A stretch of DNA of 64,000 bases from Polyangiaceae bacterium (lineage in GTDB: Bacteria > Myxococcota_A > Polyangia > Polyangiales > Polyangiaceae). A model generated the notes under the pieces. It did not search any database and was not told the DNA's origin. It saw nothing but the letters and a program-made list of their open reading frames with translations. This document shows positions 8,110 to 15,946 of the stretch, piece by piece (the stretch's first letter is position 1; each line of letters opens with the position of its first letter). Where the stretch lies: the NCBI GenBank assembly GCA_013361525.1, contig JABFXY010000066.1, positions 31,182 to 95,181 on the forward strand, written 5' to 3'. Position numbers and translations under genes: made by a program.

Positions 8110-10479
8110 TCAGCTGACGGCCGACTCCTGACCGCCTGCGGCCCCGCCGCCGATCAGCACCTCGGGCTCCGCCTCGAGAGCGGCAGCGAGCACTTGGCGC
8201 ATATCCTCGGCGAGGACGAACTCCATCTCGTTTTTGGCCTCGGCCGGCACATCGTCGATGTCGCGCTCGTTGTCCTTCGGAAGGATCACGCGCTTGAGAC
8301 CGGCGCGATGTGCGGCGAGCACCTTCGCTTTGATTCCGCCGACCGGGAGCACGCGCCCACGCAGCGTGCACTCACCCGTCTTCGCCGTGTCGCTCCGGAC
8401 CTTTCGTCCGGTGAGGAGCGACGCGAGCGCCGTGAAGATCGTCACGCCTGCGCTGGGCCCGTCCTTCGGGACGGCGCCGGCCGGGACGTGGAGGTGGAGA
8501 TCGGCGTCCTCGAGCACCTCGGCCTTGAACCCGAGCTCGTCCGCGTGGCTCTTCACGTACGTGAGGGCCGCGCGAGCCGACTCTTTCATGACGTCGCCGA
8601 GCTGACCGGTGATCTCGAGGCGACCTTTGCCCTTCATGCGAGACGTCTCGATGAAGAGGATGTCGCCGCCGACCGGCGTCCACGCAAGCCCCGTCGCGAC
8701 GCCCGGGACGCTCGTGCGCTCCGCGACCTCGCTCCGGAACTTCGGCTTGCCGAGGATCCGCTCGACGGATGCTTCGTCGATCTTCACGTCGATCGGCGTC
8801 TCGTCCGTGTGCCGCGCGACCTCGAGAGCCACGTTGCGTGCGACGCGGCCGATCTCGCGATCGAGCTGCCGAACGCCGGCTTCACGCGTGTACTTCGTGA
8901 TGATGCTGGAGAGCGCGGCGTCGCTGACGGCGACCGCACCTTCCGGGATGCCCGCTTCCTTCAATCGCTTCGGCACCAGGTGCTTCTTCGCGATCGCTTG
9001 CTTCTCCGGCGGGGTGTAGCCCGTGAGCTCGACGATCTCGAGGCGGTCGCGAAGCGGCGCGCTGAGCGTATCGAGCGTGTTGGCCGTGCAGAGGAACAAG
9101 ACCTCCGACAGGTCGAACGGGATCTCGAGGTAGTGATCGGTGAACGTCTTGTTCTGCTCCGGGTCGAGGACCTCGAGCAGCGCGTTCTCCGCGGCGCCGC
9201 CCCAGTGCTGGGAAAGCTTGTCGATCTCGTCGAGCAGCATGACCGGGTTCTTCACCTTGGCCTTGCGCAGACCATGGAGAATGCGACCGGGGATTGCGCC
9301 GACGTACGTGCGTCGGTGCCCGCGAACCTCCGCCTCGTCTCGGACACCGCCGAGCGCGACGCGGACGTAGGGCCGACCGGTCGCATCCGCGATGGATTGA
9401 CCGAGCGACGTCTTGCCGACGCCGGGGGGCCCAACGAGGCACAAGATCGTTCCCTTCTCGCTCTTCGAGAGCTTGCGCACCGCCATGTGCTCGAGGATCC
9501 GCTTCTTCACGTCCTCGAGGCCGGTGTGGTCCTCGTCGAGCTTCGCCGAGATCCGATCGATGTCCTCGCTCACGCCGGCGCGATCTTCCCAGGGCAGCGC
9601 CGCGATCCACTCGAGGTACGTCTTGATGACGGTCGCTTCCGCGCCTTGGCCACCCGTCTGCTCGAGACGACCGAGCTCGCGCTCGACGACCTCTCGGGCT
9701 TCATCGGTGAGCTTTGCGTTCTCGAGCTTGTCGCGGAGCTTGTCGGAGTCGTTGCCCTTCTCGTCGCCGAGCTCGCGGCGGATGGCCTTGAGCTGCTCGC
9801 GGAGCAGGTGCTCGCGCTGGTTTTTGCCGATCTCGCGACGAACGTCCTCGCCGATCTTCTGGCGAAGCTCGCTCATCTCTTTTTGCTCGACCACGAACCC
9901 GAGGACCTTCCGCAAGCGCTCGGGCACGTCGAGCGTGACGAGCACCTCGAGCGAAGCCGGGGTCTCGAGACCGAGGATCGACGAGACCTTGTCTGCGAAA
10001 GCCGCGGGCCGCTCGACCAGGCGAAGCGCTTCTTCGGCCTGCGACGAGCGCGGACCTTGTTCGCGGATCACCGACTCGAGCTCTTCGGCGAGGACACGCG
10101 CTTCTTTCACGTCGGCGCGCTCGTCCGCGAGCGGGTGCCCCTCGACACGGAGGAACGGCTCGTAGGTGGTCACACGATCGACCGCGAAGCGGCCGAGGCC
10201 CTCGACCGTGATGCGCAGTGCATCGGAGCCGGGTACGCGAAGAACCTGAGACAAGCGGGCAATCGTACCGACATCGTGGAAGTCGGCCGGCACCGGGTCT
10301 TCGACGCGCGGATCTCGCTGCGTCACGACACCGAACAAAGAGCCGACCTTGAGGCTTTGAATGAGCGCGAGGCTGCGCGGCCGCCCGACCGTAAGCGTGA
10401 GTCCTCCCTCGGGAAGCAGCACGCCCGAGCGGAGCGGCAGAAGGGGAAACGGGGATTCAGGAAACGTTCGCTGGTTCAT
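8110..10479 (-). CDS. lon: ATP-dependent Lon protease (LonA type)
   Basis: 789 aa, normal length for LonA. Domain order is the N-terminal substrate domain (about 10-205, starting FPLLPLRSGVLLPEG), helical linker (205-310), AAA+ ATPase with Walker A GPPGVGKT (350-357) and Walker B LLDEID (415-420), then the P domain with catalytic Ser676 in PKDGPSAG and Lys719 in GGIKAKV. It degrades damaged and regulatory proteins in the cytosol. All key residues are present. It is divergent from the TetR gene, with the palindromes at 10611-10716 about 130 nt upstream of its start, and convergent with the kinase gene. Myxobacteria often carry two lon genes (one needed for development); which this corresponds to cannot be told from one window. 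Confidence 0.97.
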   Translation of the reverse strand: MNQRTFPESPFPLLPLRSGVLLPEGGLTLTVGRPRSLALIQSLKVGSLFGVVTQRDPRVEDPVPADFHDVGTIARLSQVLRVPGSDALRITVEGLGRFAVDRVTTYEPFLRVEGHPLADERADVKEARVLAEELESVIREQGPRSSQAEEALRLVERPAAFADKVSSILGLETPASLEVLVTLDVPERLRKVLGFVVEQKEMSELRQKIGEDVRREIGKNQREHLLREQLKAIRRELGDEKGNDSDKLRDKLENAKLTDEAREVVERELGRLEQTGGQGAEATVIKTYLEWIAALPWEDRAGVSEDIDRISAKLDEDHTGLEDVKKRILEHMAVRKLSKSEKGTILCLVGPPGVGKTSLGQSIADATGRPYVRVALGGVRDEAEVRGHRRTYVGAIPGRILHGLRKAKVKNPVMLLDEIDKLSQHWGGAAENALLEVLDPEQNKTFTDHYLEIPFDLSEVLFLCTANTLDTLSAPLRDRLEIVELTGYTPPEKQAIAKKHLVPKRLKEAGIPEGAVAVSDAALSSIITKYTREAGVRQLDREIGRVARNVALEVARHTDETPIDVKIDEASVERILGKPKFRSEVAERTSVPGVATGLAWTPVGGDILFIETSRMKGKGRLEITGQLGDVMKESARAALTYVKSHADELGFKAEVLEDADLHLHVPAGAVPKDGPSAGVTIFTALASLLTGRKVRSDTAKTGECTLRGRVLPVGGIKAKVLAAHRAGLKRVILPKDNERDIDDVPAEAKNEMEFVLAEDMRQVLAAALEAEPEVLIGGGAAGGQESAVS

Positions 10480-10610
10480 GGAGGCTCGGTTGTTTTCGTT
10501 GAGAGCGCGCAGCGGGTGAGGCTGCGCCGGCCGTTCGCACTCGGGCCTTTGGAAAAGCCGTCGGCGAGGTAAGCAATGCGCTCGTCAAGGAGTCGTGAAG
10601 GCCGTACGAT

Positions 10611-10645
10611 GAGCGATGAACGGAACGTAATTCCGTTCATCGCTC
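10611..10645. promoter_or_regulatory. Perfect 15-bp inverted repeat upstream of tetR
   Basis: The left arm GAGCGATGAACGGAA (10611-10625) and the right arm TTCCGTTCATCGCTC (10631-10645) are exact complements, separated by CGTAA. The size and perfect symmetry fit a TetR operator or a strong mRNA hairpin. It sits in the lon/tetR divergent region, just ahead of two further palindromic repeats. Confidence 0.6.
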
Positions 10646-10651
10646 CGTCAA

Positions 10652-10716
10652 TCGTTTACCCCGCGTCCGCTTTCAGCGGACCAAGTCGTTTACCCCGCGT
10701 CCGCTTTCAGCGGACC
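10652..10716. repeat. Two tandem 31-bp repeats, each containing a 6-bp inverted repeat
   Basis: Copies at 10652-10682 and 10686-10716 are identical over 31 bp, with a 34-bp period. Each contains GTCCGC-TTTCA-GCGGAC, a perfect 6-bp inverted repeat with a 5-nt loop. They lie between the 15-bp palindrome and the tetR start used here. A pair of sites for the TetR protein is the simplest reading. Confidence 0.6.
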
Positions 10717-10731
10717 CTCGACCAGCCTTTT

Positions 10732-11385
10732 ATGAAGAAGTCCGTGGATCCGCGTTCGGCAGGCGACGAAGAGGTCGAGCGGACGACCGCGCCGGGTGAG
10801 CCGCCTCGGAGGCAGCGCATCCTGCAAGCAGCCGAGCGCCTGTTCCTTCACTACGGCCCGGCGAAGACGACCATTGCGGACATCGCCCGGGCGAGCGGGA
10901 TTGGCGTCGGCACGGTGTACCTGGAGTTTGGCTCGAAGGAGCAGCTCGTCGAGCAACTAGCGTCGGAAAAATCACGAATCGTCGCTGATCGGATGAGAGC
11001 CGCCGCGACGAAGGCCGGACCATCCGCGCAGAACCGGCTGCGCGCCGCGCTGGTGGCACGCATCGTCGCCCTGCTCGATTTCAAGAACGAGGGCCTGCAC
11101 GGCTGCGACCTCGCCCGCTGCATGTCGTCCAAAACGGACTTCGAGCTGGGGGAAGAGCCGCGCGCCGTTCTGCGCGAAATCGTTCGCGATGGCGCAGCCG
11201 CAGGGCAGCTCGACGCGAGCGATCCCGAGGAGGTCATCGGGACGATCGAGCTCGCGTTCGGATGTTTGTCGCCGCCTTTTCTTTATCGATTCGAACGCCA
11301 GGTGGCGGAGGAAAAGGCCGCTCGATTGGCAATGGTGGTAGTCGGCGGTCTCAACAGTCGAGCCGGTCGCCCGACGCGGGGATGA
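10732..11385 (+). CDS. TetR/AcrR-family transcriptional regulator
   Basis: 217 aa from the ATG at 10732. The helix-turn-helix is clear: RILQAAERLFLHYGPAKTT, then IADIARASGIGVGTVYLEFG, then SKEQLVEQL. The rest is the helical ligand/dimer domain, without a recognisable ligand class. Start choice is uncertain: in-frame ATGs at 10576 and 10609 exist, and AAGGAG (10587-10592) lies before 10609, but those starts would translate through a 15-bp palindrome and two tandem repeats, which look like operator DNA. Divergent from lon; the last 35 bp overlap the convergent beta-CASP gene. It probably controls itself and perhaps lon. Confidence 0.85.
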   Translation: MKKSVDPRSAGDEEVERTTAPGEPPRRQRILQAAERLFLHYGPAKTTIADIARASGIGVGTVYLEFGSKEQLVEQLASEKSRIVADRMRAAATKAGPSAQNRLRAALVARIVALLDFKNEGLHGCDLARCMSSKTDFELGEEPRAVLREIVRDGAAAGQLDASDPEEVIGTIELAFGCLSPPFLYRFERQVAEEKAARLAMVVVGGLNSRAGRPTRG

Positions 11386-12751
11386 ACACCTCGCCGAAGC
11401 CGCGGTCACCGAGCTTGTCCTTGAGCACGCGCTGCGGCTGGATGTCGCCGTGCACGAGGAAGATCTTCTCGAGCTTCCCGCGCTCTTTGCATTTATCCGC
11501 ATAGTCCAGAAGGTCGCGCTGATCCGCGTGCGCGGAGAAGCCGTTCAACACCACGACGTCGCAGCGGCGCTCGCGCTCGACGCCGAAGATCCGCACGCGG
11601 AGCTTCTTCTCGACGAGACGGCGACCGAGCGTGTGCTGCGCTTGGTACCCCACGATGAGCACGGTGTTCTTCGGATCGCCGATCGCTTCACGCAGGTGAT
11701 GGAGCACGCGACCCGCCTCGCACATTCCGCTGGCCGAGATGATGATCGCCGGATCGGACGAGGCCGAGATGCGCTTCGACGCGTCGCGATCTTCGACGTA
11801 CGCGAGATCGGCGAAGTCGAAAGGCGAGTCGTTGCCGCGCATCAACGCGCGGGTCTCCGCGTCGTAACACTCGGGGTGCAGCTTGAAGACGTCGGTGATG
11901 CGAACGGTGAGCGGCGAATCGACGTAGACGGGTACGTGGGGGATCGCGCCCTTCTTCTTCAGCTTCTTCAGCGCGAAGACGACCTCTTGCGCGCGCTCCA
12001 GCGCGAACGACGGAATGATGAGCTTGCCGCCGCGCTTGATCGTCGTGTTGACGACACGCGCGAGGTCCTCGTCCATCTTGTGGCGATCGTCATGCAATCG
12101 ATCGCCGTAGGTGCTCTCCGTCACGAGCACGTCGGTTCCTTCGGGAACCTCCGGATCACCGAGGATCGGACGGTCCGCACGCCCGAGATCGCCGGTGAAG
12201 ACGATTCGCTTCTTCTGCCCCTCTTCCTCCACGTCGAGGACGCACACCGCACTGCCGAGCACGTGCCCCGCGTCGTAAAACGTAAGCTCCACCCCGGGCG
12301 CGATCGGCACCGTCGTGTGGTAGGGCACGGCGATCATCTTCTCGATCGCTTTGACGACGTCGTCGTCGGTGTACAGCGCCTCGATCACCTCGTCGTGCCC
12401 GTCGCGCTTCGCCTGCTTGTTCAAGAAGCGCGCGTCCGACTCTTGGATCGCCGCGGCGTCGCGCAGCATCACCGTGCAGAGCGAGCGCGTCGCCGGCGTC
12501 GCGTACACCGCGCCGCGAAAGCCCTCCTTGTAAAGCAGCGGCAGCGTCCCCGAATGATCGATGTGCGCGTGCGAGAGCACGACTGCTTTGATCTCTCGAA
12601 TGGGAGCCTGAAAATGTCGGTTCTTCTCGAGCGACTCGCGCCGCGTGCCTTGAAAGAGGCCGCAGTCGAGCAGGATGTTTCCCCCGCGGGTCCGCACGAG
12701 ATGCATCGAGCCGGTCACCGTCTGCGCGGCACCGATGAACTGGATCTCCAT
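11351..12751 (-). CDS. Beta-CASP metallo-beta-lactamase-fold RNase
   Basis: 466 aa. The N-terminal metallo-beta-lactamase fold has the zinc motif HAHIDHSG (61-68), later DAGHVLGSA and FTGDLGR, and the beta-CASP signature regions: SASGMCEAGRVLHHL and the late GFSAHADQRDLL histidine motif. This matches the YsaK/CPSF73-like RNA-processing exonuclease group (COG1236). Such proteins cut or trim RNA in the cytosol. No Shine-Dalgarno sequence precedes the ATG; a TATCCT box (complement of 12761-12766) ends 9 nt before it, suggesting a leaderless start. The 3' end overlaps the convergent tetR gene by 35 bp. Confidence 0.92.
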   Translation of the reverse strand: MEIQFIGAAQTVTGSMHLVRTRGGNILLDCGLFQGTRRESLEKNRHFQAPIREIKAVVLSHAHIDHSGTLPLLYKEGFRGAVYATPATRSLCTVMLRDAAAIQESDARFLNKQAKRDGHDEVIEALYTDDDVVKAIEKMIAVPYHTTVPIAPGVELTFYDAGHVLGSAVCVLDVEEEGQKKRIVFTGDLGRADRPILGDPEVPEGTDVLVTESTYGDRLHDDRHKMDEDLARVVNTTIKRGGKLIIPSFALERAQEVVFALKKLKKKGAIPHVPVYVDSPLTVRITDVFKLHPECYDAETRALMRGNDSPFDFADLAYVEDRDASKRISASSDPAIIISASGMCEAGRVLHHLREAIGDPKNTVLIVGYQAQHTLGRRLVEKKLRVRIFGVERERRCDVVVLNGFSAHADQRDLLDYADKCKERGKLEKIFLVHGDIQPQRVLKDKLGDRGFGEVFIPASGDRLDC

Positions 12752-12808
12752 AGACCGAGGAGGATACGGCTAGTTCTCGACGAAATCAGCGAGCGCGATT
12801 CCGCTACA

Positions 12809-12843
12809 CGCCGCGCACCCTAGCGGGGTGAGGGTGCGCGGCG
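12809..12843. terminator. 13-bp perfect stem-loop downstream of the GDPD operon
   Basis: Arms CGCCGCGCACCCT (12809-12821) and AGGGTGCGCGGCG (12831-12843) pair perfectly around a 9-nt loop. It lies between the glycerophosphodiesterase stop and the beta-CASP gene start. No U-tract is evident, so it may be a Rho-independent-like pause site or an mRNA-stabilising hairpin. Confidence 0.5.
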
Positions 12844-12890
12844 CTCCGCGGAATTCCCCGCTCTCTGCTCGATCTGATTCGTTTGTTCTG

Positions 12891-12913
12891 GTCGAGAATC
12901 AAAGATTCTCGAC
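12891..12913. terminator. 10-bp stem-loop over the GDPD stop codon
   Basis: Arms GTCGAGAATC (12891-12900) and GATTCTCGAC (12904-12913) pair perfectly around AAA. The stem covers the stop codon at 12899-12901 of the minus-strand gene. No T-run follows on either strand, so function as a terminator is only likely, possibly together with the hairpin at 12809-12843. Confidence 0.45.
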
Positions 12914-13660
12914 GTGAACCGCGGGGACGATCGTGCGCGGGTCGTCCGTCATCACGCCGTCGGCACCTGCGGCGACCGTCGCAATGGCCAAACGCGGATC
13001 GTTGATGACCCAGAAGTCCACCCGGTAGCCGAGCGCCTGCAGCCTTCGAATCACGCGCGGGCGCGCGAGCCGCACACCGCTGATCTCCACGGGCAACTGG
13101 ATGTGATCGCCCGCGGGACGCACGGCACGCGGGGCCCACGCCGGAAGGGCGAGCGCGCGTAGCGCTTCACCCCGCGCGAGGCCCGTCCTGCCTCGATATC
13201 CCAGCAAGCGAATCGCGCGCGTCACGTCGTCGTGAAAGCTCGTGAGCAGGACGCGGTCGCTCGCTTCGGCGCGCTCGACGACGCGAAGGACCGAATCGAC
13301 GGCACGGTGGGTCTTGATGTCGATGTTGAATCGCACGTCCCCGAAGGCAGCCAGCGCCTCTTCCAGCGTCGGAGCGCGGTAGCTCGAATCCGAGATGCCG
13401 GCGCCGCGCCGGTCGCGGAACCCGAAGCCGACATTCCACCGCTGCACTTCCTCTAGCGAGCACTCCGCGACCGCTCGGCGGGCGCACGCCATTCGCGCGC
13501 CGGTATCGTCGTGATGGATCACGACGTGCCCGTCCGAGGTCACGTGAACGTCGGTCTCGATCGCGTCCGCGCCGAGCTCCAGCGCGCGCTGAAAGGCTTC
13601 GAGCGTGTTCTCGGGAAGCTCGATCGATGCACCGCGATGTCCGTAGACGATTGCGGTCAA
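12899..13660 (-). CDS. Glycerophosphodiester phosphodiesterase
   Basis: About 253 aa with the TTG start at 13660, which overlaps the upstream stop as TTGA; an ATG at 13693 would add 11 residues that merely re-read the upstream gene. The TTG start gives the family-typical opening TAIVYGHRGAS. Catalytic features: HRG (8-10), PENT (16-19), E35 and D37 in AIETDVHVT, H50 in VIHHDD. The enzyme cleaves glycerophosphodiesters to glycerol-3-phosphate and an alcohol. No signal peptide is seen, so it is probably cytosolic. It closes an operon with a beta-helix protein and two cytochrome c proteins, an odd association. gpsA, which handles the product glycerol-3-phosphate, lies 3.6 kb away on the other strand. 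Confidence 0.88.
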   Translation of the reverse strand: MTAIVYGHRGASIELPENTLEAFQRALELGADAIETDVHVTSDGHVVIHHDDTGARMACARRAVAECSLEEVQRWNVGFGFRDRRGAGISDSSYRAPTLEEALAAFGDVRFNIDIKTHRAVDSVLRVVERAEASDRVLLTSFHDDVTRAIRLLGYRGRTGLARGEALRALALPAWAPRAVRPAGDHIQLPVEISGVRLARPRVIRRLQALGYRVDFWVINDPRLAIATVAAGADGVMTDDPRTIVPAVHVENL

Positions 13661-14778
13661 TTGCAGCCTGCAGGCTCGAGCGAAGAGATCCATTCGCGAA
13701 CCAGCGCCAGGCCTTCCGCGTGGACGATCTTCGATCCGAGCGGCGGCATTCGTTGATCGATTTCGGTCGAGCCCATTCGACAGACCATCACGGAGCTGTC
13801 GGGATCGCCCGGCACGACATCGTAGGTGTTGCCGCACGTTGCACCGCCGGCGCTCGTCGGGATCTTGCAGACACCCCACGTCGCAGGGTCACTCGAAGGA
13901 TCCGTCGCGTGGAAGTCGAGCTCGAGATCGCTCTGCGTCGCGCTTCCACCTTGGCGGTGGCACGACGAGCAATTCGCATCGAAATACGAGCGTGCGCGCA
14001 ACGAGACGTCGGCGCTCTCGTCGGACGGGTCGACGAGCCGTTCGCGCTCGGAGGCAGCTGGAGGGTCCGTGTCGAGCAAGCCCAATGAAGCGAAGTATTC
14101 GAGCTGATTCTTCGGCGCGTCGCCGTGGTCGTAATCGCGATCGAGCTGCCGCGTCTTCGGTCCGAGCGGCCCGACGATCGCTTCACCCGCATCGTCGTCC
14201 ACGTGATGGCAATCGGCGCACTCGTTCGTATTGGGGACGCGGTACTCGTTGTGCACCGTCTGCCCATTCGCATCGACGAAATCGATGCCGATGAACTTGC
14301 CGCCGACCTCGCGAACCGCCTCCGTCTGCTCTTCGTTCCAGACGTAAGTGTGGGCCGTCCAACCCTCCGGCTCGTGCCACAGAAGGCGCGTCTCGAGCAG
14401 ACGTCGCGCCCCCTCCGGGGCGGCTAGATCGTCCGCATACGCGAAGGTCTTCACGAGGACCGTCCCGACCGGGAAGTCCCAAATGTCGTCGCCCACGTAT
14501 CCGATCTTCTGATCCTTGGGGACGTACACGAAGCGCCACTTCAATGCGTAATCGGAGAACAGCGGCGCGATGACGTCGTAGGCAACGAGATCGTCGGCCG
14601 GCGTTTGCCCGAGCGCGTCCGCGAACAAATGCCAATCCGAGAGGTTGTCGTACGGCGCGCCGAACTCGGCCGGCGTGACGAGGACGGGATCCTCGGGCGG
14701 AGGGTCGGTGTCGGTCGAATCGCACGAAGCCCCGCCGACCACGACACAAACCAAGAAAGAGAAACGACCGATACGCAT
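13657..14778 (-). CDS. SO2930-like dihaem c-type cytochrome lipoprotein
   Basis: 373 aa. The lipoprotein signal ends in GGASC (C19). Two CXXCH haem sites are visible: CADCH in NTNECADCHHVDDD and CSSCH in FDANCSSCHRQGG. The body (DYALKWRFVYVPKDQKIGY, FPVGTVLVKTFAY, LETRLLWHEPEGW) fits the family of hypothetical dihaem proteins typified by SO_2930 and HNE_0200, which as I recall often sit beside parallel beta-helix proteins, as here. Role is unknown; periplasmic or surface electron transfer is likely. It lies 15 nt downstream of the MauG-like peroxidase and overlaps the phosphodiesterase by 4 nt. Confidence 0.85.
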   Translation of the reverse strand: MRIGRFSFLVCVVVGGASCDSTDTDPPPEDPVLVTPAEFGAPYDNLSDWHLFADALGQTPADDLVAYDVIAPLFSDYALKWRFVYVPKDQKIGYVGDDIWDFPVGTVLVKTFAYADDLAAPEGARRLLETRLLWHEPEGWTAHTYVWNEEQTEAVREVGGKFIGIDFVDANGQTVHNEYRVPNTNECADCHHVDDDAGEAIVGPLGPKTRQLDRDYDHGDAPKNQLEYFASLGLLDTDPPAASERERLVDPSDESADVSLRARSYFDANCSSCHRQGGSATQSDLELDFHATDPSSDPATWGVCKIPTSAGGATCGNTYDVVPGDPDSSVMVCRMGSTEIDQRMPPLGSKIVHAEGLALVREWISSLEPAGCN

Positions 14779-14793
14779 GACGACCCAACCTGC

Positions 14794-15936
14794 TTAGCGC
14801 GGGATTCTCAAACCGTCTTCGGGGACGGGCAGACCACTCGGAACCTCGTCCGGCCGATCCGGCTCTTTGGACCGATCCATCAGCGCTTTGCGCAAGAAGA
14901 GCGCGACGAGATCGACCTCGTCCCAAGTGAGGACACGGCCCTCGCCGTGCGACGCGGCGACGTCGGCCTCGAGCCATACGGCATCGTTGAGATCGACGAC
15001 GCGACCGTCGTGGAAAAATGGCCCTGTTTCGCGGAGATTGCGGAGCGTCGGAACACGGAATGCATTCGCGTCGGCCGGTTCCCCGGTCACCGCCATGCGC
15101 CCGTCGTCGCTCGATTCGACGCGCATCGCGTATTCGTTCGACTCGAACAGCGGCGGCACGTGACAACCGGCGCACCCCGCCTCCGCAAACAGCTCCATTC
15201 CTTGGATCTGCTCGTCGCTGAGCGCGCCCTCGTCACCGGCAACGTAGCGGTCGTACGGGGCGCGGCTCGACACCAACGTGCGCTCGAATGCGGCGAGCGC
15301 CTTCGCGATGTTCTCGGGGACGATGGGCTGCGCCTCCCCCGGGAACGCCTCGTCGAACATCTCGACGTATTCGGGGATCTCGCGAATGCGGGTGGCCGCG
15401 TCGCTCGGATCCAGATCGAGCTCCGGCTCCGCTTTCAATGGCTCGAGCGCCTGTGCCTCGAGTGACTTTGCGCGGCCGTCCCAGAAGAATTCGCTGCGGA
15501 ACGCTGCATTCCAGATCGTCTGCGCGTTACGCGTCGTCATGTTCGGGCCGGTGCGGCCGGGGCCGGTCGGCCCTTCGCCGTCGACGCCGACCGACACGAC
15601 CAATCCGTCGGACATGCCCCATTGTTCGCTGTGACACGTCGCACACGCGGTCAATTTGTCGCGGCTGAGAATGGGATCGTAGAAGAGCAATCGACCGAGC
15701 CCGACTTTGGCATCGGAGCTCGGGTTGTCGATTGGATCGACGACGGCGGGGAACGGCTCGTACGCCCACGGAATGGGCGGTCCGTCGTAGGGCTCCGGCC
15801 CCGTCTCGCCGTCGTCGCTCGACTCACACGCGGCTGCGCTCATCGCAGTCGACACCACTGCGGCGAACCTCAGAGCAGCCCATCCGAACGCCCGAAGGCG
15901 GAAGGACGCGCGCGGGAAGAACACACCACCCATCAC
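14794..15936 (-). CDS. Dihaem cytochrome c peroxidase / MauG-family lipoprotein
   Basis: 380 aa. The long N-terminal signal carries a possible lipobox SAAAC (C37). Two haem motifs are visible: CATCH (98-102) and CAGCH near residue 255. Family features are GLGRLLFYDPILSRD ahead of the first haem, TRNAQTIWNAAF, FFWDGRAKSLEAQALEPL and FRVPTLRNLRETGPFFHDGRV. CcpA-type members reduce hydrogen peroxide in the periplasm; MauG-type members oxidise protein substrates. Which applies cannot be settled, but the operon partners (a second dihaem cytochrome and a beta-helix protein) suggest a dedicated substrate rather than simple peroxide removal. It starts 10 nt after the beta-helix gene stop. Confidence 0.9.
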   Translation of the reverse strand: MMGGVFFPRASFRLRAFGWAALRFAAVVSTAMSAAACESSDDGETGPEPYDGPPIPWAYEPFPAVVDPIDNPSSDAKVGLGRLLFYDPILSRDKLTACATCHSEQWGMSDGLVVSVGVDGEGPTGPGRTGPNMTTRNAQTIWNAAFRSEFFWDGRAKSLEAQALEPLKAEPELDLDPSDAATRIREIPEYVEMFDEAFPGEAQPIVPENIAKALAAFERTLVSSRAPYDRYVAGDEGALSDEQIQGMELFAEAGCAGCHVPPLFESNEYAMRVESSDDGRMAVTGEPADANAFRVPTLRNLRETGPFFHDGRVVDLNDAVWLEADVAASHGEGRVLTWDEVDLVALFLRKALMDRSKEPDRPDEVPSGLPVPEDGLRIPR

Positions 15937-15946
15937 TTCGATACCT

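Noticed and set aside
6304..10572. A very long open frame on the plus strand opposite lon and the kinase gene
   Set aside because: It is antisense to lon (all catalytic motifs present on the minus strand) and has Arg/His/Asp-rich composition typical of shadow frames in high-G+C DNA. No start signal or domain.
10652..10716. Two 31-bp repeats as a minimal CRISPR array
   Set aside because: Spacing is only 3 bp and there are no cas genes; better explained as operators or a duplicated palindrome.
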